This document shows positions 57,601-64,000 of a DNA stretch of 64,000 nt, one piece after another. Positions within the stretch are counted from its first letter, which is position 1. Every line of letters begins with the position of its first letter. The DNA is from Branchiostoma floridae. Taxonomy: Eukaryota; Chordata; Leptocardii; Amphioxiformes; Branchiostomatidae. The stretch spans positions 6,344,715 through 6,408,714 of the forward strand of contig NC_049984.1 in NCBI RefSeq assembly GCF_000003815.2, given 5' to 3'. A program made the translations under genes and the position numbers. The notes under the pieces were generated by a model. It saw only the letters and a list, made by a program, of their open reading frames with translations. It was not told where the DNA came from and ran no database searches.

Positions 57601-60600
57601 CCGTGAGCAACACGTTAGGAACAGCAGTTTACCTCTGCTGACCTTTACTGGGTCCCATTCTTACGCTTCAGGGTCGGAGACTAGAGCAGTTTCCCACATC
57701 AGCCTCCTCTATAGCTTATTCTAATGGTTCTTTGTGTACACTGTATAAGTTGTTTCTCAGTCCAGTTTCAGACGCCGTCTCCTCACCCCCTACGTCTACG
57801 AGCGTTTGGCTATCTTGTTAGAGTCATCTTAGAAGTCCAGATTGGGGGAGGCTTAGGTATGAATATGATCTATTATCCAGATGACTTTAGCGTTCTCGGC
57901 ATCTGTACGCCAGAGACGAAACGACGCCCCAACGTAATCCCGACAAAACGCTATGCCGTGGATGATTTGGTATGACAGAATAGATATGATAAAAAACGAA
58001 ACCTAAACACAGGCTGCATTGCACACATTAAGCTTTTTATCCATCAATATTCTATACAGATTAGTACTTTATTCAAAACCCATGTTCAGACTACAAGCAT
58101 TACCGGACGTTTTATTAGTTTCACAACCAATTTTCTCCTCTACCTCTACCGACATTTCAACATACTGTTTGCTGTCTTCAGCAGGGCAACGCAAACTGAC
58201 CCTTACCTGATGGAGACAGCAGACAGCCCGTTGAAACGTCGTTCAAGGGGAAGAAAACTACGTTGAATGGTTTAACGTGGTGGAACTGTTTACGGATCGA
58301 GATTAGCACCAAGAAACCTTATTTAGACGTTCGCCAGTTTTGTGTCGTATTTGCTTTTGGATAGACAAGGACAATGTGGCACTGTACTCAAGTAAGTAAG
58401 TTATATACACAGTACAGACAGAAAGTAAAGGTAGTCTTTTCTTTTCTTTTACACAACAACCTTCCCACCACCACCACCCGAGGCAAAATCAGGTACACAT
58501 GTTATGCCACAGACGACGCCACACTTTGCAGTTTGATCACACTTTTGATTGCCACAATCATGACACCAAAATGCCAAGAGTGATTACAGTGGATTAGCAA
58601 CGTTTTGGATTAATGACTCACATCACGACGCTGGGACATACATGCGTGTTTGGCAGACCTGTCAATTGCTCTGTCTCGTATCCAATAAAAGCTCGAAGGG
58701 ATCCGGGTCAATAGTTGACACTTGCGTGATCTGCCTTTGTCTTTACATAGAGGAATGAAGCTAAGGTTGCTATCCAACCAAAAGATAAAGGAGTCAGTCC
58801 ATCATTCCGCTATCCGCAATTATGATCCTTCGTTTGACACTTATCTAACTGCTGGGCGTGATGGATACGATTAGGGCCAGTGATCAGTCACACAGAAGAA
58901 CTAGGTCACCGGCCGGACAATGCCGGATGTCAAATCGCAGGAACTAGATATACATTACCATCAGATCCTCCAAATGGAGTGCCACCATCTCCTGTAAATT
59001 GGTCTTAGAGTGTGGGAATAACCACCAATCATCAGCATCAAAAGTCAACTCATTGTGATGAAATTAGCCACGGTCAAACATCTACATCTTTGAAGACAGA
59101 TTGTTAAGGAGAACCTTTCAGTGTGAGTACTGCATGCGTTGTCAAGGTATTCAAACCGATGAATTTCCACGTTGTGCCGCTTGAATGTTCATGATTTAGG
59201 TGGTGACACACAGCTGAAGCAGCTTACCAAACTGAGAAAACTGTTTCTGAACATTGACCACCGAACTATTGCCATTTGTGCTGTTTTCTGCATATTTACC
59301 TCCATGAAAAAATGGAGGTATAGTTTTGAGTGTGTCTGTGTGTGTGTGTGTCTGTGTGTGTGTCTGTCTGTGTGTCCGCATATTTGTGGTCATCATAACT
59401 TGAGAACCTCTTGATGGACTACGATGATATTTGGTATGTGGGTAGGGGTTGGGAAGACGAAGGTCAAGGTCAATTTTGGGCCCCCTGGTGTGTGACCTTG
59501 GTACTGCAGCGCAACTTCCGGTTTTGCTATCTCGGTGTTCTGAACATGCTATGGTCAAGATTTTTAAGTATTAGATAGCTCTTGTGCTCAGGAAAAAATT
59601 ACGTAACTTTGGGCCCCCTAGCGTCTAGTTTGGGGATAGCAGGGGCATTTTTGTCAAAAACTTCTGACGAGGATAACTCAAGAAGGGAACAACGGATTTT
59701 CATCATTTTTGGTATGTAGGTACCTTAGACAATGTTGTACAAGATTAAATACAAATTATGCAAAATAGGAGTACATTTGCATAATTAATGAGGATATTAT
59801 ATCATGGCAGTTTTTTCAATGTATCTCTTGTTCTGGATGTGATATGGTCTTGACATTTGGCTGGTAGATAGCTTGCAGTGTCATGACAAAGTGGGGCAGG
59901 TTTCAGCCCCCTAACATTTAATTTGAACTGCAGGGGCGTTTTTGTCAAGACATTCTAAAGAGGATAACTGCAGAAAAAATTGATGGATTGGCATCATTTT
60001 AGGCATGCGGGTACCTTAGGCAAAGATGTTCATAATGATATACATTTTATGCGAATTAGGACCTAATTTGCATAATTAATGAGGAAATTGTATAATTCCA
60101 TTGTTTTCAATAACTGGACTTCAATAAATGTAACACATGTTAAGTATGATGGGTGGAATATAAGCAGATACCAAATATGGTAATGAGGAACTTATTTGCA
60201 TAATTTATGTAAAAATTTCAAAAACGCTTTATGATTAATAATGGGAATTTTATAATTGTGACATGTGTACGTTAGTCAATGATGAACAATACCATGCATA
60301 AATTATGTTAATGTGTTAGTCAATTGCATAAAATTTACGAAAGCTCTAAATTTTCATGGAGGTATGAGGTCGCCGAACTCTAGTTTGAGCTGCTTTTACC
60401 TTGAACTGTATTTTGTTTCATGTCCTAGTCTGAACCAGATTGTCCGACAGTACAAGTGGTAGTAATTTAGATGCCAAAGTGAGCTGTAACTTACCCGCAT
60501 CAGGGACTTATTTCATGATAAGAAGAATTACAATTGCAACAAGAACCCGGAAATGACGTGAGTGATGACGTTGATACATTGGCGTGTCGCCCTTTAAGGG

Positions 60601-63216
60601 TGTAATCATCTGCTCTTCACTACTTTCAGAAGATCACAAGAGCCCATTTCAGCATAATCCTCTCGTGCTTAAGTACTGAGCACAGAATCGCACCTCCGAA
60701 CTGCATAATTATCGATGTTTCACCGCTCTCCCCAAGTCCAATGTCAAATAGTCGTAAACAAGTTTTTAAAACCATTCCAACTGGAGGAAATGGAATGGAC
60801 CAACGTTCATCCTACATCGTCCAATTCTATCACACCTCTCTGAAAAGTTCGATTCGCCGACCTTTCAGCTGTTCAAAGTCATTCTGTTTGCAGTAAGGAG
60901 GATGAAGGTTGAATTTGCACTTACAGGCGGACATCCTGGGTAGCAAGCATCAATACTAACCCTGCTGTCTAAGAAAGAAACACACAACAAAGATATACGT
61001 AACAGCGAAACAGTCAAGGTCAGCATGGTCTACGTTTTGTAGGCAATAGCAAGGATGTAAAGCGATGGCGACTAGTGAGCAAGGACACATCTACAGCAGT
61101 ACAACACTTAGGTTTGTGCTAATAGCTGCCAGGTGGAACCCCATTTCTGCATAGTTCCGGACAAATGACCAATGTAAAATGATCATTGCTCTGCAATTGC
61201 CTATTAGAGGACAAATGTCTCTGATGAAGACAAATAAGGTGGAGAGACTTCTGAAATGCCTTTGTGTTTGTAATCACAACACATGTCGTACAATGGGAGG
61301 AGACGGATCGCTATTGCAGACGTTTGATGCCAAATTAAGGACTCCATTCCCTCGGGTACGGTCTATCCATACATTGCCTTGTTGACGTGATTCACTTGTA
61401 ATGAGATGACACGAGTCGCCATGTTCGCGCTCTAGCGCATGCCGTGATCTGACGCACGCTTCAGCGAAACGAAATCCCGTTGAATACTGATGATTGTATC
61501 TCTTTCTACAAAGGCCCGGCTAATTGTGAGTGGTGCGTGCATCCTGCCCATTGTGTACCTGTAATGGGAGATCTGATGGAGCCAATCTAATTTGCCTTCT
61601 TCCGGCGTGCAGTAACACATTTACCTCGGCGGCAAATGACATTAAAGGTATCACTTTCCCCTTGAGACGACCATATTTGAAATAGATCCTTTCAAGTGAC
61701 CGGTCCCCTTATTACGTTTTAAGTTCCAGTCAGCTACCAAGTCTTTCATGAACATACATCTTGTTTCGCATCAAGAGATCACAGCGAAGATAAGCCGCTT
61801 GTGCATTCTGAGCGTGTGGTAAAATGTCTGACATCCAGCCAGAGCACTCAACGCATCCGCACATCACCCTGCTTTCAGTAATTGCCGGTGAAAGGGTGCT
61901 TCATCACTTTCCATCAGCAGCCCGTTGTTTTCAACCCGTCCGGTTTGACTTGGAAATCGACCTTGTTTGTAATCTACAGCTTGGAGCAGCTTTTATCCAA
62001 TTAGAAGACGACCTTCCATCAGTTTGGCGCTGCGCTCCTGCAGTGTTGACATTGACGTATGCGCTGTCTGGAGATCACGTGGATGTGCAGGTGATGAGAG
62101 CAATCTTTGAGTGACCTGTGTAACTCTTGGTTTCATAATTACAATAGGATGTGCACGCGTAAGTTGTAAGCAAGGTAGACGAAATCGTTCTTTGTCTACG
62201 AAATTCGTGAAGCAATCTGTAAAAACTAAGGTTTCAGCCCCCAGTAGAAAGGTACATGGCTACCACTGGGCCGACCCGGCACCTTCATAGCCAAACATGG
62301 GCAGGAACAGGCTGCCGATCCGACTTGATGGATCTCCTTGGAAAACTTCCAGATTCTCTGCCTTATGAGAGTTCGATAACTCTGGACTTTATGGGTTATG
62401 CACAGACAAGATGTCTTCCTTCCAGACACAACATGAGGAAGAAAAACTCATCAACATCGTTGCTGCTGTTTTTGCCAGAACCATCTTACAAGCAAGTCAC
62501 CCGGTGGTAAATTTGGATGGTAAATTTTGGAAAGACTCATGTTTAATTCGTTTTCTTTAGTTTTAGGCTGCATACAGTGTGGAGTCATGTCATTTAATTA
62601 CGATTTGGAAAGGACCTATATGAAGTGTTTGCAGGAATCTGTTGGATTACAGCTGTGTCCAACATGACATACATTTTCTCTTTGTTTTCAAGCTATGACA
62701 TACCTGATTATAATGGAAAACAAGACCTTGTCTTAAATATGATAATTTCGTACCTCCGTGAAATATTTAGGATTTATTTCATGCCATATACGTAGCCTTA
62801 TCATGCTCTATAAAAGTTTATATTCAACAAGTCCCGTGCCACCAGAGTGTCTCAAAATGATACCAGTGACTTCGCCGGGCAGACAAGCTGTATACGGACT
62901 ATACCACATTGTTTTCATGGAGAGATAAGGGGCCCAAATCACAATAGGTTGGACCTCAAGAATTACATGTACCAAACAAAAAATTCGTTTAGTAAATTCA
63001 TCAAAAGGATTTCGAGTTGTAGTTGCGAACAGTACCTCCGTTGGAGGTCAACCTTCTTCCCATATGTAAGTTTATTTTTATTGAAGATGTGACAGACAAG
63101 CCAGAAATAGGCGGCTGTGGAGTGCTAAAGTCAATAAGGTAATCTTAATTTGTATATGCATTTAAAATTACGGTCTGTACACATGTAGCATAGGGCCCAC
63201 GGCCTAAGAAATGTGA

Positions 63217-63268
<52 letters not shown>

Positions 63269-63426
63269 AAGATGCGCCTTACCTTATGCGGGACATAGAT
63301 GTTGAGATAGAGGCAGTCCTCGCTGTCTCCCACGGTGTCGGTGGCGGGGTTGGCGGGCTGGGGACAGGCCGGACCGGGCTTGTATGCATTGCGCACCGTG
63401 TAGGATGTCTCTGGCCTCTCGGGGGG
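31848..63426 (-). CDS. Neuroligin-like (cholinesterase-like adhesion molecule) gene, minus strand, 8 exons seen, 5'-incomplete
   Basis: Gene model in transcription order: 63426-63283, 51186-51036, 44839-44654, 39456-39269, 38542-38395, 36063-35873, 34325-34193, [one exon not found], 32298-31848. The product has the esterase-fold N-terminal E-D-C-L-Y-L-N-I-Y-V-P block, the His-Gly-Gly oxyanion loop, a nucleophile elbow with Gln for Ser (44703-44705), the E-bearing loop, a transmembrane helix and a 40-residue tail. This is neuroligin-type architecture with predicted loss of catalysis. The first exon(s), including signal peptide, lie beyond 64000. Without the missing exon, 34193 (phase 1) and 32298 (needs phase 2) do not join in frame. 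Tail-to-tail with its paralog at 9888-25225; stops are 6.6 kb apart. Confidence 0.8.
32299..34192 (-). other. Intron(s) of minus gene; expected 97-nt exon not found
   Basis: The sister gene has a 97-nt exon (22967-23063) between the homologs of 34193-34325 and 31848-32298. On the minus strand here I found no segment with a proper acceptor, phase 2-in/2-out and a recognisable L-S-x-x-x-M-x-x-x-x-x-F-x-x-T-G. A degenerate copy of a dispersed Penelope-like tail lies near 33016-33078 (plus). A plus-strand 96-codon ORF (33416-33706) is Lys/Arg/Thr-rich without motif. Confidence 0.5.
34193..34325 (-). CDS. Neuroligin-like minus gene, exon leading to the His loop
   Basis: Acceptor CCCATTCAG; phase 0: A-I-S-D-A-L-F-V-A-P-A-V-F-S-A-E, then L-P-S-Y-V-Y-Q-Y-R-Y, the counterpart of the strand before the esterase catalytic His. 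It ends M-K plus one base (donor GAAAG|GTACAT). 133 nt, one codon longer than plus exon 20947-21076, same phases. About 50% of residues are shared with that exon by eye, concentrated in the first 11 and the Y-V-Y-Q block. Confidence 0.8.
34378..34668. repeat. Two-copy tandem duplication, about 149 bp
   Basis: Copies start at 34378 and 34527 (CAGACATTTTTACAGATGAA / CAGACATTTCCACAGATGAA) and share AGGACAGTGTC(G/A)GTGTGTAGG and a closing AAAATACGAGTAACA. It lies in the intron about 50 bp upstream (in transcription) of acceptor 34325. The copies are clearly diverged, so the duplication is not very recent. Confidence 0.85.
34669..35708 (-). other. Intron sequence, nothing recognised
   Basis: AT-rich intron between exons 35873-36063 and 34193-34325. 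No gene or repeat family identified. Confidence 0.4.
35709..35763. repeat. (CA)n microsatellite
   Basis: About 27 uninterrupted CA units, (TG)n in the transcribed minus strand, in the intron about 110 bp after donor 35873. It accounts for the apparent His-Thr and Cys-Val repeat ORFs here. Confidence 0.97.
35873..36063 (-). CDS. Neuroligin-like minus gene, helical exon
   Basis: Acceptor GATTCCGCAG; CT completes Ala, then D-P-G-S-G-P-V-A-M-D-G-G-M-S-D-K-D-F, P-P-E-L-A-S-L-V-T-Y-Q-Y-T-N-W and A-G-D-R-F-T-T-T-D-N-Y-I-Q. Donor ATACAG|GTACGG, 191 nt, phase 2-in/0-out. Homolog of 20222-20403 (shared D-G-G-M-S, L-V-T-Y-x-Y-T-x-W, G-D-R-F-x-T, N-x-Y-I-Q), nine nt longer. Unlike the plus homolog, its splice junction is not duplicated. 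Confidence 0.85.
36064..38394 (-). other. Intron of minus gene, nothing recognised
   Basis: 2.3 kb of AT-rich sequence. ORFs of 60-90 codons on both strands show no motifs. Confidence 0.45.
38395..38542 (-). CDS. Neuroligin-like minus gene, exon with retained acidic triad position
   Basis: Acceptor TGCCTGTATAG, phase 0: A-D-G-D-V-P-G-S-T-L-T-P-V-L-D-N-Q-V-V-P. The exon continues with M-L-R-R-M-Q-V-N-G-E-A-C-L-L-G-F-T-G-R-E-W-S-P-R and one base at donor GAGGG|GTGGGC. 148 nt, phase 1-out. The L-R-R-M-Q-V-N-G-E-A-C-x-L-G-F-T-G-x-E-W block is shared with 18640-18796. Glu in G-x-E-W sits where the esterase triad acid is found. The acceptor side is repeated in the upstream intron (38537-39035). 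Confidence 0.85.
38537..39035 (-). repeat. Degenerate tandem repeat seeded on a 3' splice site
   Basis: On the plus strand the junction CATCAGCCTATACAGGCAG (exon ends at 38542) recurs with changes at 38641 (CGCCAGCCTGTACAGGCAATC), about 38686, 38731 (CATCAGCCAATACCGGCAGC), 38786, about 38878 and 38981-39030. The spacers contain ATCATC-A-(A/G)-CTAACACATCATAGAAC. In the transcribed strand several copies read TG(T/C)ACAG|GCTG, an acceptor-like series upstream of the real one. Confidence 0.8.
39269..39456 (-). CDS. Neuroligin-like minus gene, exon after the nucleophile elbow
   Basis: Acceptor GTAAATACAG; GT completes Gly, then L-F-K-R-V-I-L-S-G-S-S-P-L-R-P, with a Cys pair F-N-C-G-G-Y-D ... I-A-D-C-L-R-K-L, ending Q-R-E at donor GAG|GTGAGA. 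188 nt, same length and phases as 16571-16758. The L-F-K-R-x-I-L-S block and the Cys pair are typical of the neuroligin/esterase fold. Confidence 0.85.
42606..42665. repeat. (TA)n microsatellite
   Basis: About 30 uninterrupted TA units in an intron of the minus gene. It explains the Ile-Tyr repeat ORF in this region. Confidence 0.97.
42904..43007. repeat. 16-bp minisatellite, 6.5 copies
   Basis: The unit CAAATTTACAAAAATA starts at 42904 and repeats at 16-nt steps (42920, 42936, 42952, 42968, 42984, 43000). Only the first unit differs, by one base (last base G for A). The near-perfect identity suggests recent expansion. Confidence 0.95.
44654..44839 (-). CDS. Neuroligin-like minus gene, nucleophile-elbow exon
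   Basis: Acceptor GTGTTCATAG; GT completes Gly, then F-L-S-A-G-D-P-G-L-L-G-N-Y-G-I-R-D-Q and V-T-L-F-G-H-Q-T-G-A-D-C, ending M-A-K plus G (donor TAAAG|GTGACT). 186 nt, as in 9888-10073. The esterase G-E-S-A-G is G-H-Q-T-G: Gln (44703-44705) replaces Ser, as in the paralog (G-H-Q-S-G). The shared His-Gln implies the change predates the duplication. Confidence 0.88.
44933..45060 (+). repeat. Dispersed repeat, Penelope-like end with hammerhead-like core (copy 2)
   Basis: About 120 bp closely similar to 6593-6716, including ATCACTTCAGTGTCACTGAC, GAAACGTCTGACCGTTTCC and ATCCAGTTGCTTGAGTA. The CTGACGA...GAAA core starts at 44966; its stem II is weaker here (AACT / AGTT) than in copy 1. Confidence 0.5.
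47403..47688 (-). pseudogene. Frameshifted coding relic of unknown family
   Basis: On the minus strand, from 47688 a frame runs K-P-L-L-C-T-V-S-N-G-A-E-D-E-L-R-W-L-S-A-I-G, I-S-P-E-P-N-Q-I-S-R-D-I-L-E, M-M-A-Y-I-T-R-L-R-Q-K-E-R-T-D-K-E-Q and then stops at about 47494. The next frame continues the protein-like sequence, M-S-I-T-D-S-R-P-Y-S-L-N-T-V-L-A-N-R-R-F then V-D-E-L-I-T-Q-V-D-Q, to TAA at 47405-47403, overlapping an AATAAA. One indel near 47505-47520 would explain the switch. Likely a processed pseudogene or retroelement piece. Family not recognised, and I do not reconstruct the intact protein. Confidence 0.4.
50729..50762 (-). repeat. Hammerhead-like motif of a Penelope-type element, minus orientation
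   Basis: Minus strand: CTGAGGA, then a hairpin with a 4-bp GAGT/ACTC stem, then GAAACGTC. This is the conserved-core order CUGANGA - stem II - GAAA. Surrounding sequence is not obviously homologous to the 6593/44933 repeats, so it may belong to another subfamily. Cleavage ability is unknown. Confidence 0.35.
50904..50928 (-). repeat. Copy of the exon 51036-51186 donor junction
   Basis: Bases 50905-50928 (plus strand CTCACCTAACACCCC-A-AGTC...) match 51031-51054 at 23 of 24 positions. The minus-strand reading is CAGACTTGGGGTGTTAG|GTGAG, versus the real exon end CAGACTGGGGGTGTTAG|GTGAG. The copies are 126 nt apart, so a decoy 5' splice site lies downstream of the true one. Confidence 0.85.
51036..51186 (-). 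CDS. Neuroligin-like minus gene, oxyanion-loop exon
   Basis: Acceptor GTTTCTTTTCAG, phase 0: S-S-S-R-S-T-S-Y-P-V-V-V-F-V-H-G-G-D-F-M-F-G-T-G. It continues with A-Y-D-G-S-L-L-A-A, N-I-V-V-V-T-I-N-Y-R-L-G-V-L and one base (donor TTAG|GTGAGT). This is the neuroligin/esterase signature P-V-x-V-x-x-H-G-G-x-(F/Y)-x-x-G-(T/S), then V-(V/I)-x-(V/I)-T-x-N-Y-R-(L/V)-G. 151 nt, phase 1-out, joining to G-F-L-S in 44839. The plus gene's equivalent is not in the window. Confidence 0.9.
54440..54650 (-). repeat. tRNA-derived SINE, minus orientation
   Basis: On the minus strand, TAGCCTAACGGTTAGGGTGT (box A-like) is followed by GGTCCTGGGTTCGAATGCC (box B) and a body with CATGCCACCGCTGCTGTGCC. It resembles 17500-17640 in head and body phrases (GGTCCTG(A/G)GTTCGA, CCATGCC). 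Confidence 0.65.
56420..56610 (+). repeat. tRNA-derived SINE, plus orientation
   Basis: Head: TGGCAATCGGTAAGGTGTTT (box A-like) and GATCCCGGGTTCAAAACCGC (box B-like). Body: TTGTGCCCTTGGCACATGAC, TTCCTCACTTCACTCAGG, AGGGCCGTCCCTCGGATAAG and GTTAAATGGAGGT. The body matches the inverted copy at 60-270. Confidence 0.65.
56690..56940 (+). repeat. tRNA-derived SINE, plus orientation
   Basis: The head GGTCTGGTGGTTGGGACTGT ... GGTTCGGGGTTCGAATCCC has a good T-arm (GGGG TTCGAAT CCCT) but a weak acceptor stem, so it is a SINE head and not a tRNA gene. The body has GTTGTGAACTTGGGAAGTCA, TCGCTTAGGGATGTCATC and GAGGAGAGCCACATC. It is adjacent to, and in the same orientation as, the SINE at 56420. Confidence 0.7.
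58207..58240 (+). repeat. Degenerate hammerhead-like motif
   Basis: CTGATGGAGACAGCAGACAG then CCCGTTGAAACGTCG: CUGAUG-like core, short imperfect hairpin and GAAACGTC. Probably an eroded Penelope-like end. The CUGANGA box is changed (GG for GA), so it would not be active. Confidence 0.25.
59299..60385 (+). repeat. Interspersed element with hairpin end, plus orientation
   Basis: It begins with the foldback ACCTCCATGAAAAAATGGAGGT, given as arms ACCTCCAT / ATGGAGGT, and (TG)n with interruptions (59331-59376). It then has GAAGGTCAAGGTCAATTTTG, GGGCCCCCT-type phrases twice, and several GCATAATTAATGAGGA units. It ends near TTTTCATGGAGGTATGAGG, the inverse of the starting arm. Homologous in inverse orientation to 11250-12460. 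The terminal arms suggest a non-autonomous DNA element; no transposase. Confidence 0.55.
63220..63266. repeat. (TA)n microsatellite close to a donor site
   Basis: About 23 TA units in the intron, starting 17 nt downstream of exon end 63283 in the direction of transcription. It accounts for the Ile-Tyr tail of the ORF read through this junction. Confidence 0.95.
63283..63426 (-). CDS. Neuroligin-like minus gene, most 5' exon in the window
   Basis: Acceptor TCCTTTGCAG, phase 0: P-P-E-R-P-E-T-S-Y-T-V-R-N-A-Y-K-P-G-P-A-C-P-Q-P, then D-S-E-D-C-L-Y-L-N-I-Y-V-P-H-K at donor CATAAG|GTAAGG. 144 nt, phase 0-out. E-D-C-L-Y-L-N-(I/V)-(Y/W)-V-P is the carboxylesterase type-B N-terminal signature, and P-P-E-x-P...V-R-N-A-x...A-C-P-Q is the block just before it in neuroligins. 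The two Cys form the conserved first disulfide of the fold. The exon(s) with the start codon and signal peptide lie beyond 64000. Confidence 0.9.
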
Positions 63427-64000
63427 CTGCAAAGGAATGATAGAGGATTTCAATATCTTTACGATTTATAAGGACCGTATGTCTATGTTTTAAGACCTCA
63501 AATATAAGCTGTATCTTTGTTACATCTTCTTTGTCGATTTTTACGCTACCTCCTCCTAGGTCCTGAATAGAAAACGGCCAGCAGCTTTTTTTTTTACCTT
63601 TTCATGAATAGATACAGGATCAAACAAACAAACCCGCAACCCGCAAAGACAGCAACAAAATGCGAAGAATCACGTTTGCTGTACTTACTAGCGAAATCAA
63701 GTTTATCTACAATGGACTACAGTGTATAGAGGAGAACCCTGGGTCTCTGAACAATCATATAAAGTACCCGTCTGTTACATGTGCACGTGATACGTTATTC
63801 ATCACAGCATATGGATATATTATGGATGCTCCTCATGAAACTATGTTCCATTTATAACCACCACGCGCGAATCAATCCCATATGTTACATGTTATTTGGT
63901 ACAGTGAGTCCATATGGTCGAAGTATGATGGACCAATTTGTTTTGTACAATATCTTGCTGTAAAGAAAGGCGGACCAGATTTTGTGGCCGTAACCTATGT
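63427..64000 (-). other. Intron upstream of exon 63283-63426, nothing recognised
   Basis: No exon with the expected N-terminal strand (G-x-x-x-G...F-x-G-(I/V)-P-(Y/F)-A) was found on the minus strand to the edge. Plus-strand ORFs here are short and AT-rich. Confidence 0.4.

Larger units (their letters stand above)
51187..63282 (-). other. Intron of minus gene, 12.1 kb, repeat-rich
   Basis: Flanking exons join in phase 0 (V-P-H-K | S-S-S-R), so no exon is needed between. Contents: SINEs at 54440-54650, 56420-56610 and 56690-56940; a lancelet-style element at 59299-60385; a hammerhead-like motif at 58207-58240; (TA)n at 63220-63266. The 100-codon plus ORF at 53345-53647 and the 96-codon plus ORF at 61824-62114 look protein-like in parts but have no family, splice context or poly(A) support. 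Confidence 0.5.

Noticed and set aside
61824-62114. 96-codon plus ORF
   Set aside because: No recognised domain, and it lies in the 12-kb intron of the minus gene without supporting signals.

Overview
The window looks like nuclear DNA of an intron-rich invertebrate, most probably a lancelet (Branchiostoma-like). Short GC-rich exons with GT-AG borders sit in long AT-richer introns. The introns hold tRNA-headed SINEs, 3' ends of non-LTR retrotransposons, Penelope-like repeat ends and many microsatellites. No bacterial, viral, rRNA, CRISPR or intact tRNA gene features were seen. The organism is inferred from gene architecture and repeat style, not from a search. The two main genes are a tail-to-tail pair of paralogs of the cholinesterase-like adhesion molecule (neuroligin-type) branch of the carboxylesterase family. 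The plus-strand gene has seven recognisable exons from 9888 to 25225; its 5' exons (signal peptide, start of the esterase fold, oxyanion-loop exon) were not found and probably lie left of the window. The minus-strand gene has eight recognisable exons from 63426 down to 31848; only its first exon(s) are missing, beyond the right edge. At every comparable border the two genes have the same intron phase, and two pairs of matching exons are identical in length (186 and 188 nt), so they arose by inverted duplication. Both predict type I membrane proteins: an esterase-fold ectodomain, one transmembrane helix, and a 40-43 residue tail sharing a Tyr-Ala-Pro-Pro-Pro-Thr motif. In both, the catalytic Ser is replaced by Gln (Gly-His-Gln-Ser/Thr-Gly), so they should be adhesion or receptor proteins and not enzymes. 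Layout: 1-9887 is repeat-rich with two related LINE 3' ends and one unassigned coding-like block; 9888-25225 is the plus gene; 25226-31847 is the intergenic space between the two 3' ends, with a LINE remnant, a Cys-rich ORF and an unassigned open block; 31848-63426 is the minus gene with introns up to 12 kb containing SINEs, a frameshifted coding relic, (TA)n and (CA)n arrays and a lancelet-style interspersed element; 63427-64000 holds nothing recognised. The least expected observation is that four exon-intron borders (two per gene) have been copied into the adjacent intron as tandem or near-tandem repeats, producing series of decoy splice sites. A second is that the minus gene lacks a recognisable copy of the 97-nt exon which in its sister covers the catalytic-His region, and the flanking exons cannot be joined in frame without it.
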